Origin: Thamnaconus septentrionalis
Taxonomy: Eukaryota > Chordata > Actinopteri > Tetraodontiformes > Monacanthidae
Direction: 5' to 3'
Length of the DNA: 64,000 bases
Assembly (NCBI GenBank): GCA_009823395.1
Contig: CM020514.1
Location: forward strand, 8,036,466 to 8,100,465
How positions within the stretch are numbered: the first letter of the stretch is position 1; each line of letters begins with the position of its first letter. Positions 21,301-53,620 of the stretch are shown piece by piece. The notes under the pieces are model-generated. The model was given only the letters and a program-made list of their open reading frames with translations, was not told where the DNA came from and ran no database searches. The position numbers and the translations under genes are program-made.

Positions 21301-24300
21301 CGAACCTTCCTCAGCCTGTGTGGGGACAAGAGCTCCGGCGGCTCGGCGGCTCGGGCCGCCAGAGACGCTTTGGTTCAGAGCTGGGTGGAGAAACTGACCG
21401 CGCTGCTGGGAGACTCGCTCAAGGTGGGCTGGACTATTATTTCATTGTGGATACTACAGACTATAAGCAGCATAATAAGCTGTCTTACTTGACATAATAT
21501 TATTTTTTTTGTGGTTGTTGCTGCAGGATGACTGTTTTTCTGCTGACGATGAAAAAACTGGAGAAATTTTAGCCACGCTGAAAAAACTCAGGGCTTTCCA
21601 CAAGTGAGTTTTGGGCACTGTTGCAGTATAAACCTCACCTTAACTCCTAGTTCACAGATGCCACTTTCTCCTCACGTGCTTCTAGCTGTCATGACCTCTG
21701 CCAGTGGAAGCTGTTTGAGCTCCTGTCTCCTCTCCTGGAGAGCAGCTGCACAGCAGCAGCGCCGCATGAGGTATCGACTACTAGAGAGCTGTTTTTTTTT
21801 GAAAATCCAGCCCTTTCATATTTGTTTTGGTCTTTGAAAGTATCCGTAACCTGTCTCTCTCTCCGGCCAAAGCGCTCTCAGCTCTCACTCTCTGCTCTCT
21901 TGTCGCCCGGAGGTGCTGCTGCTGGAGGTTCTGCAGTGCCTGTGCTACTCCGTGCTCTGGTCGCTCTGCACCAGCAGCGAGACTCTGACCTCCAGGGTGA
22001 GTGACACACCGCTGACTGTTTGACATTAATGCACGAGGAAAGGAAACATACTGAAAATGCTGTTTTATTGAAGAAGTTACGAAAGAGGATCAAGGCCACA
22101 AGAAGAGAAACAAATATTACAGGAAAGAGAGTTTTTTAAGTTTTCATTTTGAGTTTTAAGTTGAAATTTCATGAATAAAGTCAACATTAAAAAAGACGAA
22201 ATTTTCATGAATGAAGTTGAAATTAGAAAGAGTAGAATTTTTCGTCAACTTTATTCTCGAAATTTTGACTTTAATCTTGAAATTTCAACTTTATTCTCGA
22301 ATTGGAAACTTGAAAAAAAATTCTTTCTTAATTTTCTTTTCTTCTTGTGGCCCTAATCGTCTTCCGTAAGAAGTGGCCCTTTGACTGCAGAGTGCAAGAT
22401 AATTATTAAGAATAATGAAGTCAAAGCTACTTCAATGCTCCCTGGTGGTGGGATGCAGGAAAGTTAATTTACATATCAAACCAATCTTTTTTTTTTATAG
22501 TATTAGTTTTGTCTAAAGCAGGTCGTGACAATTTACATTTAAAATTCACTTTCCAATTATTTCGTTTTTCAACTGTATCTATAGCTATGCGTCTTTACAC
22601 TATCAGTGAATTTCCAAAAAAGTGACAAACAATCCTGGAGGTCAGTCTGAAACAACAAGGATGTGAATTCCTCTTGTCCATGTTTGTTTGAGTCGTTGAA
22701 TTAAAATCAGCACAATTATATTGCAAGATTTTTTTGGGGATCTGTTGCTTGTATAGAAATGCTAGATTTAATATGTATTTATGTTGAGAAGTTGTTATCA
22801 GTGTTACGTAGCTACAGAAAAACAAAACAGCATAGCAGTATATAAAAATATACAGATATTAATCTTTTGCATTAAATAGTGAGAAAAAAAGACTTTGACA
22901 TAGAGTTTGTGTGTGTGTCTCAGGAGAGAGCCGTGGCCCAGAGACTCCAGCTGCGTGTCTTCTGCGAGAGGAGCCTCTGCTGCCTCTCCCATCACGACGC
23001 CAGCGTGCGGCAGCAGGTTGGACGGACGAGCGAGGCTGAACTTGTGTCTCCGCTCTCCACTGCCTCCATCCTGACTCACCCTTATCCCCTCTTTGTCAGG
23101 CCTTCTTGGGCGTGTGCGACGTTCTGACGGCTCACTCCTACCAGCTGCAGGTGTGGGACCCGGCCTCCTTCAGCCCGCTGCTGTACACTCCCAGCCCCAA
23201 ACTGCAGAGGGCGCTGCTGACTTTTGTGTGCGCTCATGTCTTCGTCGGAGCAGATGGTTACAGCCAGTGCAGTGGTGAGACCTGATTTATGTTCATATTC
23301 TTTTGTTGCGCTTGCGGCCACCCGAATTTAAAAGCCATAGAACAGTTTTATATATATACATACAAGAATATACATCTTGCTCCTACTGTAGTTAGCTGCC
23401 ATCTTGCACCGCCAAGTTTTTAAAGAAGCCAGTGTGGACAATCCAGCCCGCCTGAGATTGCGTTTCACTTGCATCCTCAAATAAACTAATGAAGAAGAAG
23501 GTGGATAAGGTATCCAGATTTGTGCTGACAGGCCACTGTAGTTCACTGGCAAGCTTTGGAGAGGGATGGTATGGAGCAAGGTAGCTCTACAATAGGGAGA
23601 TTTGCTATGAATCACGTTTCTGGTCACAGTCGTCCTCTCCTGCCGTTTAAAAGGCGTTTATTTTTGTAATGCGATCTATGGAAAAATGCTTTTTGGGGCC
23701 AATGGGAGTACCTCAAGTGGCCACTGGGAGAAATTGGCTCGCCACCATATTGCCAGTCCACTATCCTATGCTTATAATACATTCATGGTATGGAGTCAAT
23801 AAGGGGACTGAAATGAAAGAGTACTGCAATCTAAAATGAAACCACTTGGTGTCGCTGTTTCTCCTCAAAAAATCTCCAAATATTAAGCGCTTAAACTTTA
23901 AAGGGACATTTCACCCAAAATTCCATTATCTGTAAAGGTAGCATTAACATATCACAATGTGCATAACATCTCTTGAGTTTCAGGGTAGCAAATAATTCTG
24001 CGCAGCCTATTGTAGGCTAGGACGGGTGAAAACCACGACATGTGGTCTCATGTAAAACGTACAGAAGTCTCGGCCTTCCATCCAGCTGTTGAATAGCAAG
24101 TTCCAGTAGCAGGTTGGCTAACTTGCTGTGCTTGTATCATATACTTGGCTGCCGTCTAAAGGGCTACAATGGATGTTTTCCCCTAAAAACACGATGCTAA
24201 CTTTGCTGTTTTGCGTCAGTTTGGACTGCTTTGACGACACCACGCGAGCAATGTGGAGAGAACTTCTGTTTGTCTTGTGTTTGGTGGAGTCCTTGGCCAC

Positions 24301-27300
24301 AGCGGACTTCCTCTGGGTGGGTATTCTTACCCTCCGTGAAACCCAAGAACATGTATTTGGATTAGAAAGTGTCACAGGGGCCTTGGGTGAGGTCTGTGCG
24401 AGTCGGGGTTCAATTTCAGTTTTGACTCAACTATTCCTGTAGCGCTCCGGTTTGACAGGCCTGAGTGCTGTGATTAAGGCCTGTCAGCCTTGCACTATAA
24501 TCTTCTAATTAGTACAGTTGTTTTTTCTAACGTTAGGAGCTTAAGACCTTTGTCTTTAAATATTTTCATTCCAAAACATTAGGTCCAATAAGTTGTTTTG
24601 CCAGTCAATGTGATATTTTAAATACATATTTTTGGAAATACTAAGTTACCTGCAGAAAATGGCTCTTTTCATTGAATTGAAGTGCTTCTTGTGTGACCCA
24701 GGGACTTTAAAACCAACAACCAACTATCCATTTTTATTGAAATTATGTTACTGTGATTTAATTTGACTACAATAAAGTCAATAAAACAATGTCAGCGGAT
24801 ACCAAAATAGATGCATGTAAAAAAAAAAAACGGTTACATTCAATATAATATAAATAAGTAGAATAACCGATTTCTTGGTACTCTCATTCTTGCTGTGCGG
24901 TAAATATTTAAAAGTTAATAAGTGCAGGTAAAAGTAATTGAACGTGGCCTTGAGTCTGCGCGCTGCGGGACAACCCCACTAGATGGCACTGTCACTCTGT
25001 CGGTGCACAGCGTCTTCTCAGCGCCACTTCTCCGAGCGGGGCGTTGATTCAGCGCAGCAGCTCGGCAACCGTGCAGATATTAAATGCGTGGCCACACATC
25101 TGCTTTAATGACCGGCTGGAACAACAACAACTGCCCCCGCTGACTGTAAAACAGCCTGTGTTTTTCTCCACCTGGCCTGCCGAGCGGAGCCTCAAGTCAC
25201 AAAGAACGGCCTGTTCAACACACTCGGACTCGACTCATTTGCATGACAGGATGTCGGGACGCTGAAATCAACTTCAGTTTGTTCCAGACCCCCCCCCCCC
25301 AAAAAAAAAAAAAAAAAAAAACCCAGCACGGGCATGTTTTGGGAAAACGAGTGTTTTCTTTTGACTTTCCGAATTCATTCCCGACTCTCTATAAGTGCAA
25401 TATTTCATTACTTTTAGAGCAGCTTTCAGCACCTACATATTGCATCCAAATATGGGATCGCGCGGGGGAGTCAATAGCCGCCCCGCTGGTGGTGGGAATC
25501 CCTTAAATGTTCAAGCGAGTACGATGCCGGTTTATTGTTTTATTTTTTTGGAACATGTAATAAAAAGCTTTTGTTTTATTGGATTTGCCTGCTGATGGTT
25601 TTGCTATATAGGCGGCGCTCTCCGTTGGCTGCCGGATCAAAGATCACTGGGAGGCCGAGGGCACGGAGTTAAATTATAAAATCAGGCCAATCTCTTTCCG
25701 TGAGAAAATTCCATTAACTCTGGCTCACCTCCGAGCCTGTTTTATTAGCCTCGTGATAGATTGAAGCCACATGGTGTCGCGGCCGTAACTCTGGGCTCAT
25801 GTTATCTTTGATTTCCACCTGTTAAAGCCATCGTCCCAAAACGAACTGGGACTCTCGCTTTGTCTCCCAGCACCCTCGGCTTTGTTCTTGGCCGTCTGTC
25901 GTGTGATTTCTGGCCATTAATCCCCCCCCACCCTCTTCCTTGCGTTCGCCCCCCCCCCCCCTTCCCCCAGCCACTGAGAGCCAGGGCATGGAGAAGCTGG
26001 AGGATCTCCACCGGCGGAGGAACCTGCTGGCGGCCTACTGCAAGCTGATCGTGCACGGCGTGCTGGAGATGAGCATGGCTGCAGAGGTCTTCATGTACTA
26101 CATGAAGGTAGACGATTGTTAAAACCCATCAAGTTAAGTGATCAGAGGACTGGGCATGTCTGAATGGGTTAATGTCGGTTATTAACATTAATATTAGATG
26201 TTCCAATTACCGTCTATTCTTTATTATTTGGGTGTAGAAGATGAATGAAAAGTGTGTTTTATTGTTTAGTTATTAATCCAGTTGCCGTTTTTCAAAAATT
26301 TGATGTCTGACAATGAACTTTACAAATACTAATAATGGAACTCGTAACGGTTGTCACGCCATGATTGACCTTATTGACCTTACTCACCTTAATAGGTGAG
26401 CCAGAGGTGTCAGTGTTGCATCTTTTATTATGGAATCTGCAAGTGGCCACTAGCAGAAGTCTGGACGTGAGATTGAAGATCGAGTATCATCCTTTGATGT
26501 ATTTATCTAAAACTAAATAAGTGAATTCTCCAACAACTTTATTCATTGAACTTACTTTCTGTACTTCTCCTCAAGTCTTCGCCAGACTGTTTGCAGTGAT
26601 ATAATCCTAAACATTCCACATGCAAAATTCACTTTCCCAATATTTTCTAACAATATGGTGATGACACGTCCAAGAATAAGTCCTCCATTTATTGTTTGAG
26701 CCAAACCTCAAAGTTCTGAATACTAGCCCTTTGTGATGTCACACAGGGAACATCCTCAGCCAAGTGTTGGCACCGCCTTCTAAGAGCCCCCTCCCAAGTA
26801 TGTGGAAAGTTCAAAAAGCACCAGTTGTAGCAGGAGGCTAAAATTAAGCTTTTTTTTTTTTTTTTCAAGAGGCAGCAAACGGGAAAATGAATGTTGCAAG
26901 GCTGCTAAACCAGAATCAGGGTTGAAAAATAAAGATGTGGCTGTTAGATTTAATCATTCTAAGCGGAAACTTCTGTGCTCGACTACTCCCTAACATGGTT
27001 TACGTTGTACTCAAACCTCTTCCCGTCTTTGCTGCAGTACTGCAACGATTTCGGAGACGTCATCAAGGAGACGCTGTGCCGCACCAGGCAGATGGACAAA
27101 ATCCAGAGCGCTCGCACGCTGACGCTCTGCCTGCAGCAGGTACCGTCGCTGGGCGCCGCTCGTCCTCTTCATGCTGTCTGCCTCCGACGCTCACACTCCT
27201 TCCGCCCACAGCTGTTCACTCGTCTGCGGCAGGAGCAGGAGGGCGGCGGTGGCGGCGATGGCGCCGGTGGCGGCGGTGGACCTCGCTCCAACGTCCAGAC

Positions 27301-28758
27301 CTTGGCTGGCATCAAAGAGCTCGCCAGGCGCTTCGCCCTCACGTTCGGGGACCTGGTCAAGTTCCGCGAGTGCGTCGTCCTGATCCACAGGTGAGCGGCA
27401 GGCGGGGCCATCGTCACCATTGTTGGATGAGTTTAGCGCAAACTCGTGTGTGCTTGTGTGTTTTGTCAACGTGCGCAGGAACGGCACGGACTTCGTGTTC
27501 CAAGACTTCAGCCAGACGCCGGAAACGTCCGTGCCGCCGTATCTGTCCTACCTGAGCGTCCTCAGCGAGTTCTCCTGCAAGCTGCTCAAACCAGACAAGA
27601 GGACGGTGTAAGTGCTCAAGACCCTGTTCACATCTGTCTGTCTGTCTGTCTGTCTGTCTGTCAGTTTATCTGTCTGTCTCTGTCCTATTTACAGACAGTC
27701 TGTCTGTCTGTCTTTCTGTCGCTGTTCTTTCTATCTGTCTGTCTGTCCATCTGTGTCTGTCATATCTATATATCTATCTATCTGCCTGTCTCTGTTCTAT
27801 TTGTCTGTCTATCAGTCAGTCGTCTGTCTGTCTTTCTGTCGCTGATCTTTCTATCTATCTATCTGTCTGTCTGTCTGTCTATCTTTCTCAGTTTTATTCA
27901 TCTATCTTTCTATCTGTCTGTCTGTCTGTGTCTATCACGTAGATATAACATATCCCATAGATATGTTTGCCTATCACCACATACATAGTTATATCCATCT
28001 TGTCTCAATAAACCTGAGGAGATACCAGTGCCCTTTGTGACATCACAAAGGGGTCAAAGATGAACCAAGGGGCTGCAGTAGAAACCACGATGCATAACCT
28101 TTGAAAGAGCCCAGACTGTGTGTTCCCCCCTTCTCCTCCTCCTCACCCTCCTCCTCCTTCTCCTCTTCTTCCTCTTTTCCTCCTCCGCAGGTTCTCCCAC
28201 TTGCAGAAACACGCGGCGGAGCTGGCGGTGGACCTCCGGGAGGAGCGCTGGCAGCCGCTGGCCTGCTACCGGGCGTCGCTGCTGGCGGCGGCCGACGGCG
28301 AGGACGCGGCGTCCCACGCCAGCTCGGACAGGAAGGGCCACGTCCCCGGCCGCTCGCCCACCTCCAGGCCGCGGCTGGAAGGTGACCTCCCAAATAAAGA
28401 ACGTAAGCCAAACGACCCGTCGGTCGGCGAGCACGACTCACCGTAGCTGCTGCTGTTTCCACTCTTTAGCCACCAAGACCCCCTGCTCGCCCACCCCCGC
28501 CGAGCCCAGAGTCGCTAGGGGTCAAAGGTCGTCCAGCTTCAGCCCAGGGTGAGACTCACCGCCGTCAGTCAACCGTTTTGTTTCCTCCTGCTCGTATGAG
28601 ACTGAACTGGACTTTCATCTCACTCCCTCAGTTACCAGGAGAAGACCACCGCCGGGTCGGACCACTTCGCCGCCGACGCCCCGGTGAGAATGCAGCACGC
28701 GGAAGCGTCCGTCCTGAGCGCCGAGGCGGAAGACGAGGTGGTGGATATCGAACAGTGA
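15351..28758 (+). CDS. stag3: Cohesin subunit SA-3 (meiotic STAG protein)
   Basis: STAG/Scc3 HEAT-repeat cohesin subunit; STAG3 replaces STAG1/2 in meiotic cohesin, binding REC8/RAD21L kleisins on chromosome axes. Exons: 15351-15460, 15578-15665, 16453-16617, 16716-16812, 16892-16968, 18011-18215, 18293-18444, 18521-18594, 18669-18792, 18887-18985, 19172-19251, 19328-19436, 19553-19636, 19736-19853, 20045-20148, 20229-20321, 20438-20524, 21223-21423, 21527-21603, 21686-21770, 21913-21996, 22924-23016, 23100-23274, 25971-26107, 27038-27139, 27212-27390, 27479-27607, 28191-28402, 28470-28548, 28632-28758. They sum to 1,181 residues; human STAG3 has about 1,225. STAG hallmarks: [83 protein letters not shown]. 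Divergence from STAG1/2 and the acidic tail ending VVDIEQ favour STAG3. The 5' end and the 19,436/19,553 junction are uncertain. Confidence 0.93.
15780..15975 (+). repeat. Fragment of the CTTTGTGA-core interspersed repeat
   Basis: GTGTCACAGAGGGCACTGAC near 15,857 followed by CACCCTCAGCTAGGTGTTG near 15,900 matches the core and downstream part of other copies. The left half of the palindrome is degraded. It lies in a stag3 intron. Confidence 0.5.
16081..16283. mobile_element. hAT-type MITE, 203 bp (TAGGGATG ends)
   Basis: The left end TAGGGATGAACCGA pairs with the right end CGGTATCGGTGCATCCC. Flanks are CTTTTAAC (16073-16080) and ACTTTAAC (16284-16291), 7 of 8 identical. The interior repeats GGTATCGGTA and GAGTACTT. 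A related, larger tract is at 39,655-40,215. Confidence 0.7.
16813..16891 (+). other. stag3: Probable GC-AG intron in stag3
   Basis: The only phase-compatible junction here is TGCAAAG|GCACGC ... CTCCAG|GTGTGG. It restores CGCKGVV, matching the family pattern CGCKGIV. Using the nearby GGGTGC as a GT donor at 16805 gives a premature stop. The intron is 79 bp. Confidence 0.7.
17294..17669. mobile_element. hAT-type MITE, 376 bp, in stag3 intron
   Basis: It starts CAGGCATGGTCAAACTAC and ends AGTTTGCCCACCCCTG, imperfect inverted termini matching the element at 195-866. Flanks are TGCTAGCC (17286-17293) and TCCTAGCC (17670-17677), 7 of 8 identical. No coding sequence. Confidence 0.85.
18293..18985 (+). 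other. stag3: Stromalin conservative domain exons of STAG3
   Basis: Exons 18293-18444, 18521-18594, 18669-18792 and 18887-18985 encode the most conserved STAG segment, including [40 protein letters not shown] and [15 protein letters not shown]. In STAG proteins this domain contacts the kleisin-SMC core and regulators. All four exons are intact and in frame. Confidence 0.85.
20649..20833. repeat. Long inverted repeat (about 58-bp arms) in stag3 intron
   Basis: The left arm at about 20,649-20,707 (core GTGTTCTTCCACC) and the right arm at about 20,775-20,833 (core GGTGGAAGAACAC) are reverse complements at roughly 85-90 percent by eye, separated by about 67 bp. The phrase GATGAGG...GAAACACGTCCTGTCAAT resembles a common fish interspersed repeat. 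Transcribed within stag3, it could fold as a long hairpin. Confidence 0.75.
22150..22320. repeat. AT-rich internally repetitive tract (TTTATTCTCGAAATTT units)
   Basis: Variants of TCAACTTTATTCTCGAA and its complement alternate over about 170 bp, producing direct and inverted copies. It lies in the stag3 intron 21997-22923, which otherwise shows nothing coding. Confidence 0.7.
23275..25970 (+). other. stag3: Longest stag3 intron
   Basis: A 2.7-kb intron ending in a C-rich acceptor (CTTCCCCCAG). It includes a poly-C/poly-A run near 25,290-25,320 and AT-rich sequence. Open frames here have no homology I recognise. The 24,930-25,260 segment is CpG-richer than its surroundings, but no exon could be supported. 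Confidence 0.6.
26580..26900 (+). repeat. Copy of the CTTTGTGA-core interspersed repeat
   Basis: It contains CCCTTTGTGATGTCACACAG near 26,728, CCTCAGCCAAGTGTTGG near 26,754 and AGCAGGAGGCTAAAATTAAG near 26,830, in the usual order. It lies in the stag3 intron 26108-27037. Confidence 0.65.
27630..27945. repeat. TCTG/TCTA compound microsatellite
   Basis: About 300 bp of interrupted TCTG and TCTA tetranucleotide units in the stag3 intron between exons 27479-27607 and 28191. The Cys/Leu/Ser-rich open frames through it are artefacts of the repeat. Confidence 0.95.
28020..28080 (+). repeat. CTTTGTGA core, isolated copy
   Basis: CCCTTTGTGACATCACAAAG lies at 28031-28050, about 140 bp before a stag3 exon. 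Only the core and short flanks are recognisable. Confidence 0.55.
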
Positions 28759-30355
28759 CGGCCAGAAGCTCCGACTTTCTCTCCTCTTCCTCTGTTGTCT
28801 CAGACTGTACATCCCATGTTCTGTCTCCAGTTCATCGTGCAGGTTTGTCCATCAAGTCGCTTTTCTGTTGACTGTTGGGGTGAAAAATAGCGAAAGTGAT
28901 CCTGCAATTCGCACTTGTGCAACCAAAACGGATGATATTTTTCCTTTATGCCGAAAACTTTAGCTGAACAGCCACACTGGGTTCAGTCTGGGAAAAAATA
29001 CAATTATATTTCGCTTTTAATCAAACGTGATACAGATGGATATCATCACCATCCCCTCATTTACCACGAGGCTTGGTTTCAACGTGAAGGTCCTGCAGGT
29101 TTCTCTTCATCATGGAAGAGAACTATTGTCCCTTTGCTTGTGTTCCACATCTGTACATTAGCTTATGATTTTAGTTGGTGTCCGTTTTAATGGATCATGC
29201 CAAGTTGTTGACTGTGCTGCTGAGTCAAACCATACGGGACCTCCTGTTATGTTAGGTTGAGACCATGGCAGCAATCGTGTTGAATGTTTTGTGTTCTGAA
29301 CAGAACAAAAAAACGGATGTTGTTCCAAATAGGAACCAAGCAATGCACTTTTTCCTATTTGCTCTTTAACCGGTGCCCAACTACATTAACGTAACAATTA
29401 ATGTATTTATTCCATTTAAGCTATTGGTTTCTTGTAATAACCTCATATTGGGTTTAATATTAAGGAAGTGACGTCGACGGTAACAACAACCTTAAGCTTC
29501 TTTATTCATCCTGGAGGAAAATCATGTATATTTTTATTTTATTATTATTTATAACCACGATTTGTTAAGATCCGAGTGGTCCAGTGTTTGGGGAGTGCTT
29601 TCTGTCTGCGCTGCACTTTAATGTCATCCATGACACTAAATGACCCTCTTTTATATACCCTCCAACCATGCGGGTCCATCACTTCTGAATAGGTTATAGT
29701 TAACCAAAAGAAAAACTTCTGTATTATTATACATGCATTTAATTAAACTTTGTATGAAACAAGTTTCCTGAGGGTTTTCTTGTATTATGGGCGGATGACC
29801 GCGGTGTAGGTTGGTGGTTTGAACCTCTGACACTTTTTAAACTCAAGGAAAGAGCAAAGACACGCGTTTCCAGCAACAATGCACAGCTGCTGTTAACGCT
29901 TATAGGAACACCAAGAGCTTCCCACTATTTCATTCTTAAGTTATTTACATTCAAATCATCATCTGCTTTTACAGAGGGAAAAAGTTATAGCAGTCTACAC
30001 GGCGGCGCAGTGTAGAGGGCTGTCGCCTCACAGTGAGACGGTTGTGGGTTCGATTCCCAGGGTCAGCGGTGGCCTTTCTGTGTGTTCCTCCCACAGTCCA
30101 AAAACATGCATGTGAGGTGAATTGGGAACTCTAAATTGCCTCCAGCAGAACCTTGAGTGCTGGAGGAAGTAAGTATAGAAATTGAATGGATAGATAATAA
30201 TAATGGAGATAATTAAAAATGTGTTGTTTTTTTCCTGTTTACTTAGAATTGTCATCACTATTGCAGAAGTGTTCCATATATTGTACAACTCTTCTCCTCC
30301 TTCAGTTCACCCAGTAACCAACAGCAAGACTCCAATAAAGCTACAGAAGTGCTTT
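28759..30355 (+). other. stag3: stag3 3' UTR and polyadenylation signal
   Basis: No coding potential follows the TGA at 28756-28758. The first clear AATAAA on this strand lies at 30334-30339, followed by a T-rich element (CTTTTCATGACTTTTTCC). If it is used, the 3' UTR is about 1.6 kb. A nearer non-canonical signal cannot be excluded. Confidence 0.55.
29997..30150 (+). repeat. tRNA-derived SINE-like fragment
   Basis: The sequence has a box-A-like GGCGGCGCAGTG and a clear box B, GGTTCGATTCC (30047-30057), followed by CCTCCCACAGTCCAAAAACA and TGCATGTGAGGTGAATTGGG, a combination very common in fish genomes. It lies in the presumed stag3 3' UTR. It is not an intact tRNA gene: no cloverleaf with an anticodon arm could be drawn. 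Confidence 0.7.
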
Positions 30356-30364
30356 TCATGACTT

Positions 30365-30906
30365 TTTCCGTATACCAGGACTTTATTAATATTAATTTAA
30401 AGAAAAAGCAAAAACATTTTTATAAACTTCCTTTTTGTTCTAAGCACATCCAAAAATAAAAACTTTGTCACATAAAAAAAAAAAAAAAAGTCTGTCTAAA
30501 TCACTTGCTCACGTCATTCACAACACAGCAAGCGGCAAATAAATATTTACAATTACGTATAAATTAATCTCTAATAATTTATAAACCCTTCTTCTTCTCA
30601 CGAATAATCTTGAAAGAGGTCACACGCGATACACGGCTGTACATTATAAAGCTGCACGTGGCAAAAAAAAATCTGTGATTTTGTGGCTGTGGTTTGTCTG
30701 GTTTTTGGCAACTTGAAAGTAGAAAATAAGTCATGATCACTGGAATGTAACTTCAGCCAATGACGTCGGAGGACGGAGGTCAGTTCGGAACCTGGAAAAA
30801 TAAACAACCGTCCTTTTTGTTTTTGTTTTTTTTTTTAACAGGAGCAGCAGTGTGTGTGTGTTTTGTTAAAAAAAAAATAAAAAAATCAGAAAAGAGCAGG
30901 TGGGGG
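30365..30906 (-). other. ppp2r3b: ppp2r3b 3' UTR and polyadenylation signal
   Basis: On the minus strand the sequence after the stop is AT-rich, and AATAAA occurs at 30382-30387 (TTTATT on the + strand). This places cleavage near 30,365, almost back to back with the stag3 signal on the other strand. Confidence 0.6.
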
Positions 30907-52810
<21,904 letters not shown>

Positions 52811-53620
52811 CTTGGCGCTGAGCTGGGTGTGAGTTTCTCTTGACACATCGGGACAAAACGAATGGTAAAGTTAACAAACACAGAGCCAAAGCCAGTATTT
52901 CCAGCTCAGACGAGACAACAGTGCGAGCCAAACGGTGGCTCAACAGTTGAGAGACGTGCGTGAACTGCCAAATAACAACAACAGCAGAACAACAATAGCG
53001 TCAGCAGTCTCGCTCCGGGTGCACGCCAAACAATCATTAACGTTATTGAGTTTCAGCGCGAACCGTCAATATGTGCCTTAGCCCGTTGGCGAAAGTAAAC
53101 TTAATAAAGCCAAATAGCGGCCGCGGTAACGTCAGCTATTAATACGTGCATAATCGGGAATGAGATTGCCTTAAGTGGCGACACCTGAAGCGTGTAAACG
53201 CTCCTTCCAAACAGACTTCGGGGGAAACTTGTTGCGAGCAAAACAAACGAGAGCAGCCGCAACAGTTTGTTAGCGACGGCAGCGTTAGCAGGCTAACCAC
53301 GGCGTGCTAACTATCGCATCACATTTTAAAGTGAATTTAGAGGTACGTGGACTGGGTTTACATCATTTGTTTCGTTTCTCTAACACTCTCGTGGATTCTA
53401 CTAGAAAGCGTTTTTTGTACCTGTGTTTACTCCAGATGTGACGCCGCTGTGTAGCCCGTATTCATCACGGCGGCGGCGGCGGCTGGGCGGAAATTCAGAT
53501 GCCGACAGCGGCGACTTCGAGTTCTCGTTCCCCTGGTAACCACAACGTGCTAACGCGAGAACTCCGACGGGACTCCGGTTCGTTTGACCGCTTCCCGCCG
53601 CAGAGTAGTGATTGATTTCT
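52811..53620 (-). promoter_or_regulatory. ppp2r3b: 5' UTR exon, first intron and promoter of ppp2r3b
   Basis: An acceptor, CACACCCAG, lies about 12 bp upstream of the ATG. A likely 5' UTR exon ends at 53421 with donor CACAG|GTAC. The upstream CGG-repeat, CpG-rich stretch at 53,440-53,600 is the probable promoter. On the minus strand it holds GTTACCAGGGGAAC, near the RFX X-box consensus, and a CTCGCG motif. No TATA box is seen. Confidence 0.6.

Noticed and set aside
24128..24442. 104-codon frame in the long stag3 intron with Cys/Leu-rich start
   Set aside because: The flanking exons join in phase without it and no acceptor/donor pair supports it as an exon.
27446..27988. 180-codon open frame rich in Cys, Leu, Ser, Val
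   Set aside because: It runs through the TCTG/TCTA microsatellite and a stag3 exon in the wrong frame; composition is an artefact of the repeat.
28118..28552. 144-codon frame overlapping the stag3 3' exons
   Set aside because: It is out of frame with STAG3 and begins in a CTC-rich polypyrimidine tract; a shadow frame.
29997..30150. Possible tRNA gene (box B GGTTCGATTCC)
   Set aside because: No complete cloverleaf or anticodon arm; the following sequence matches a common fish SINE-like repeat.
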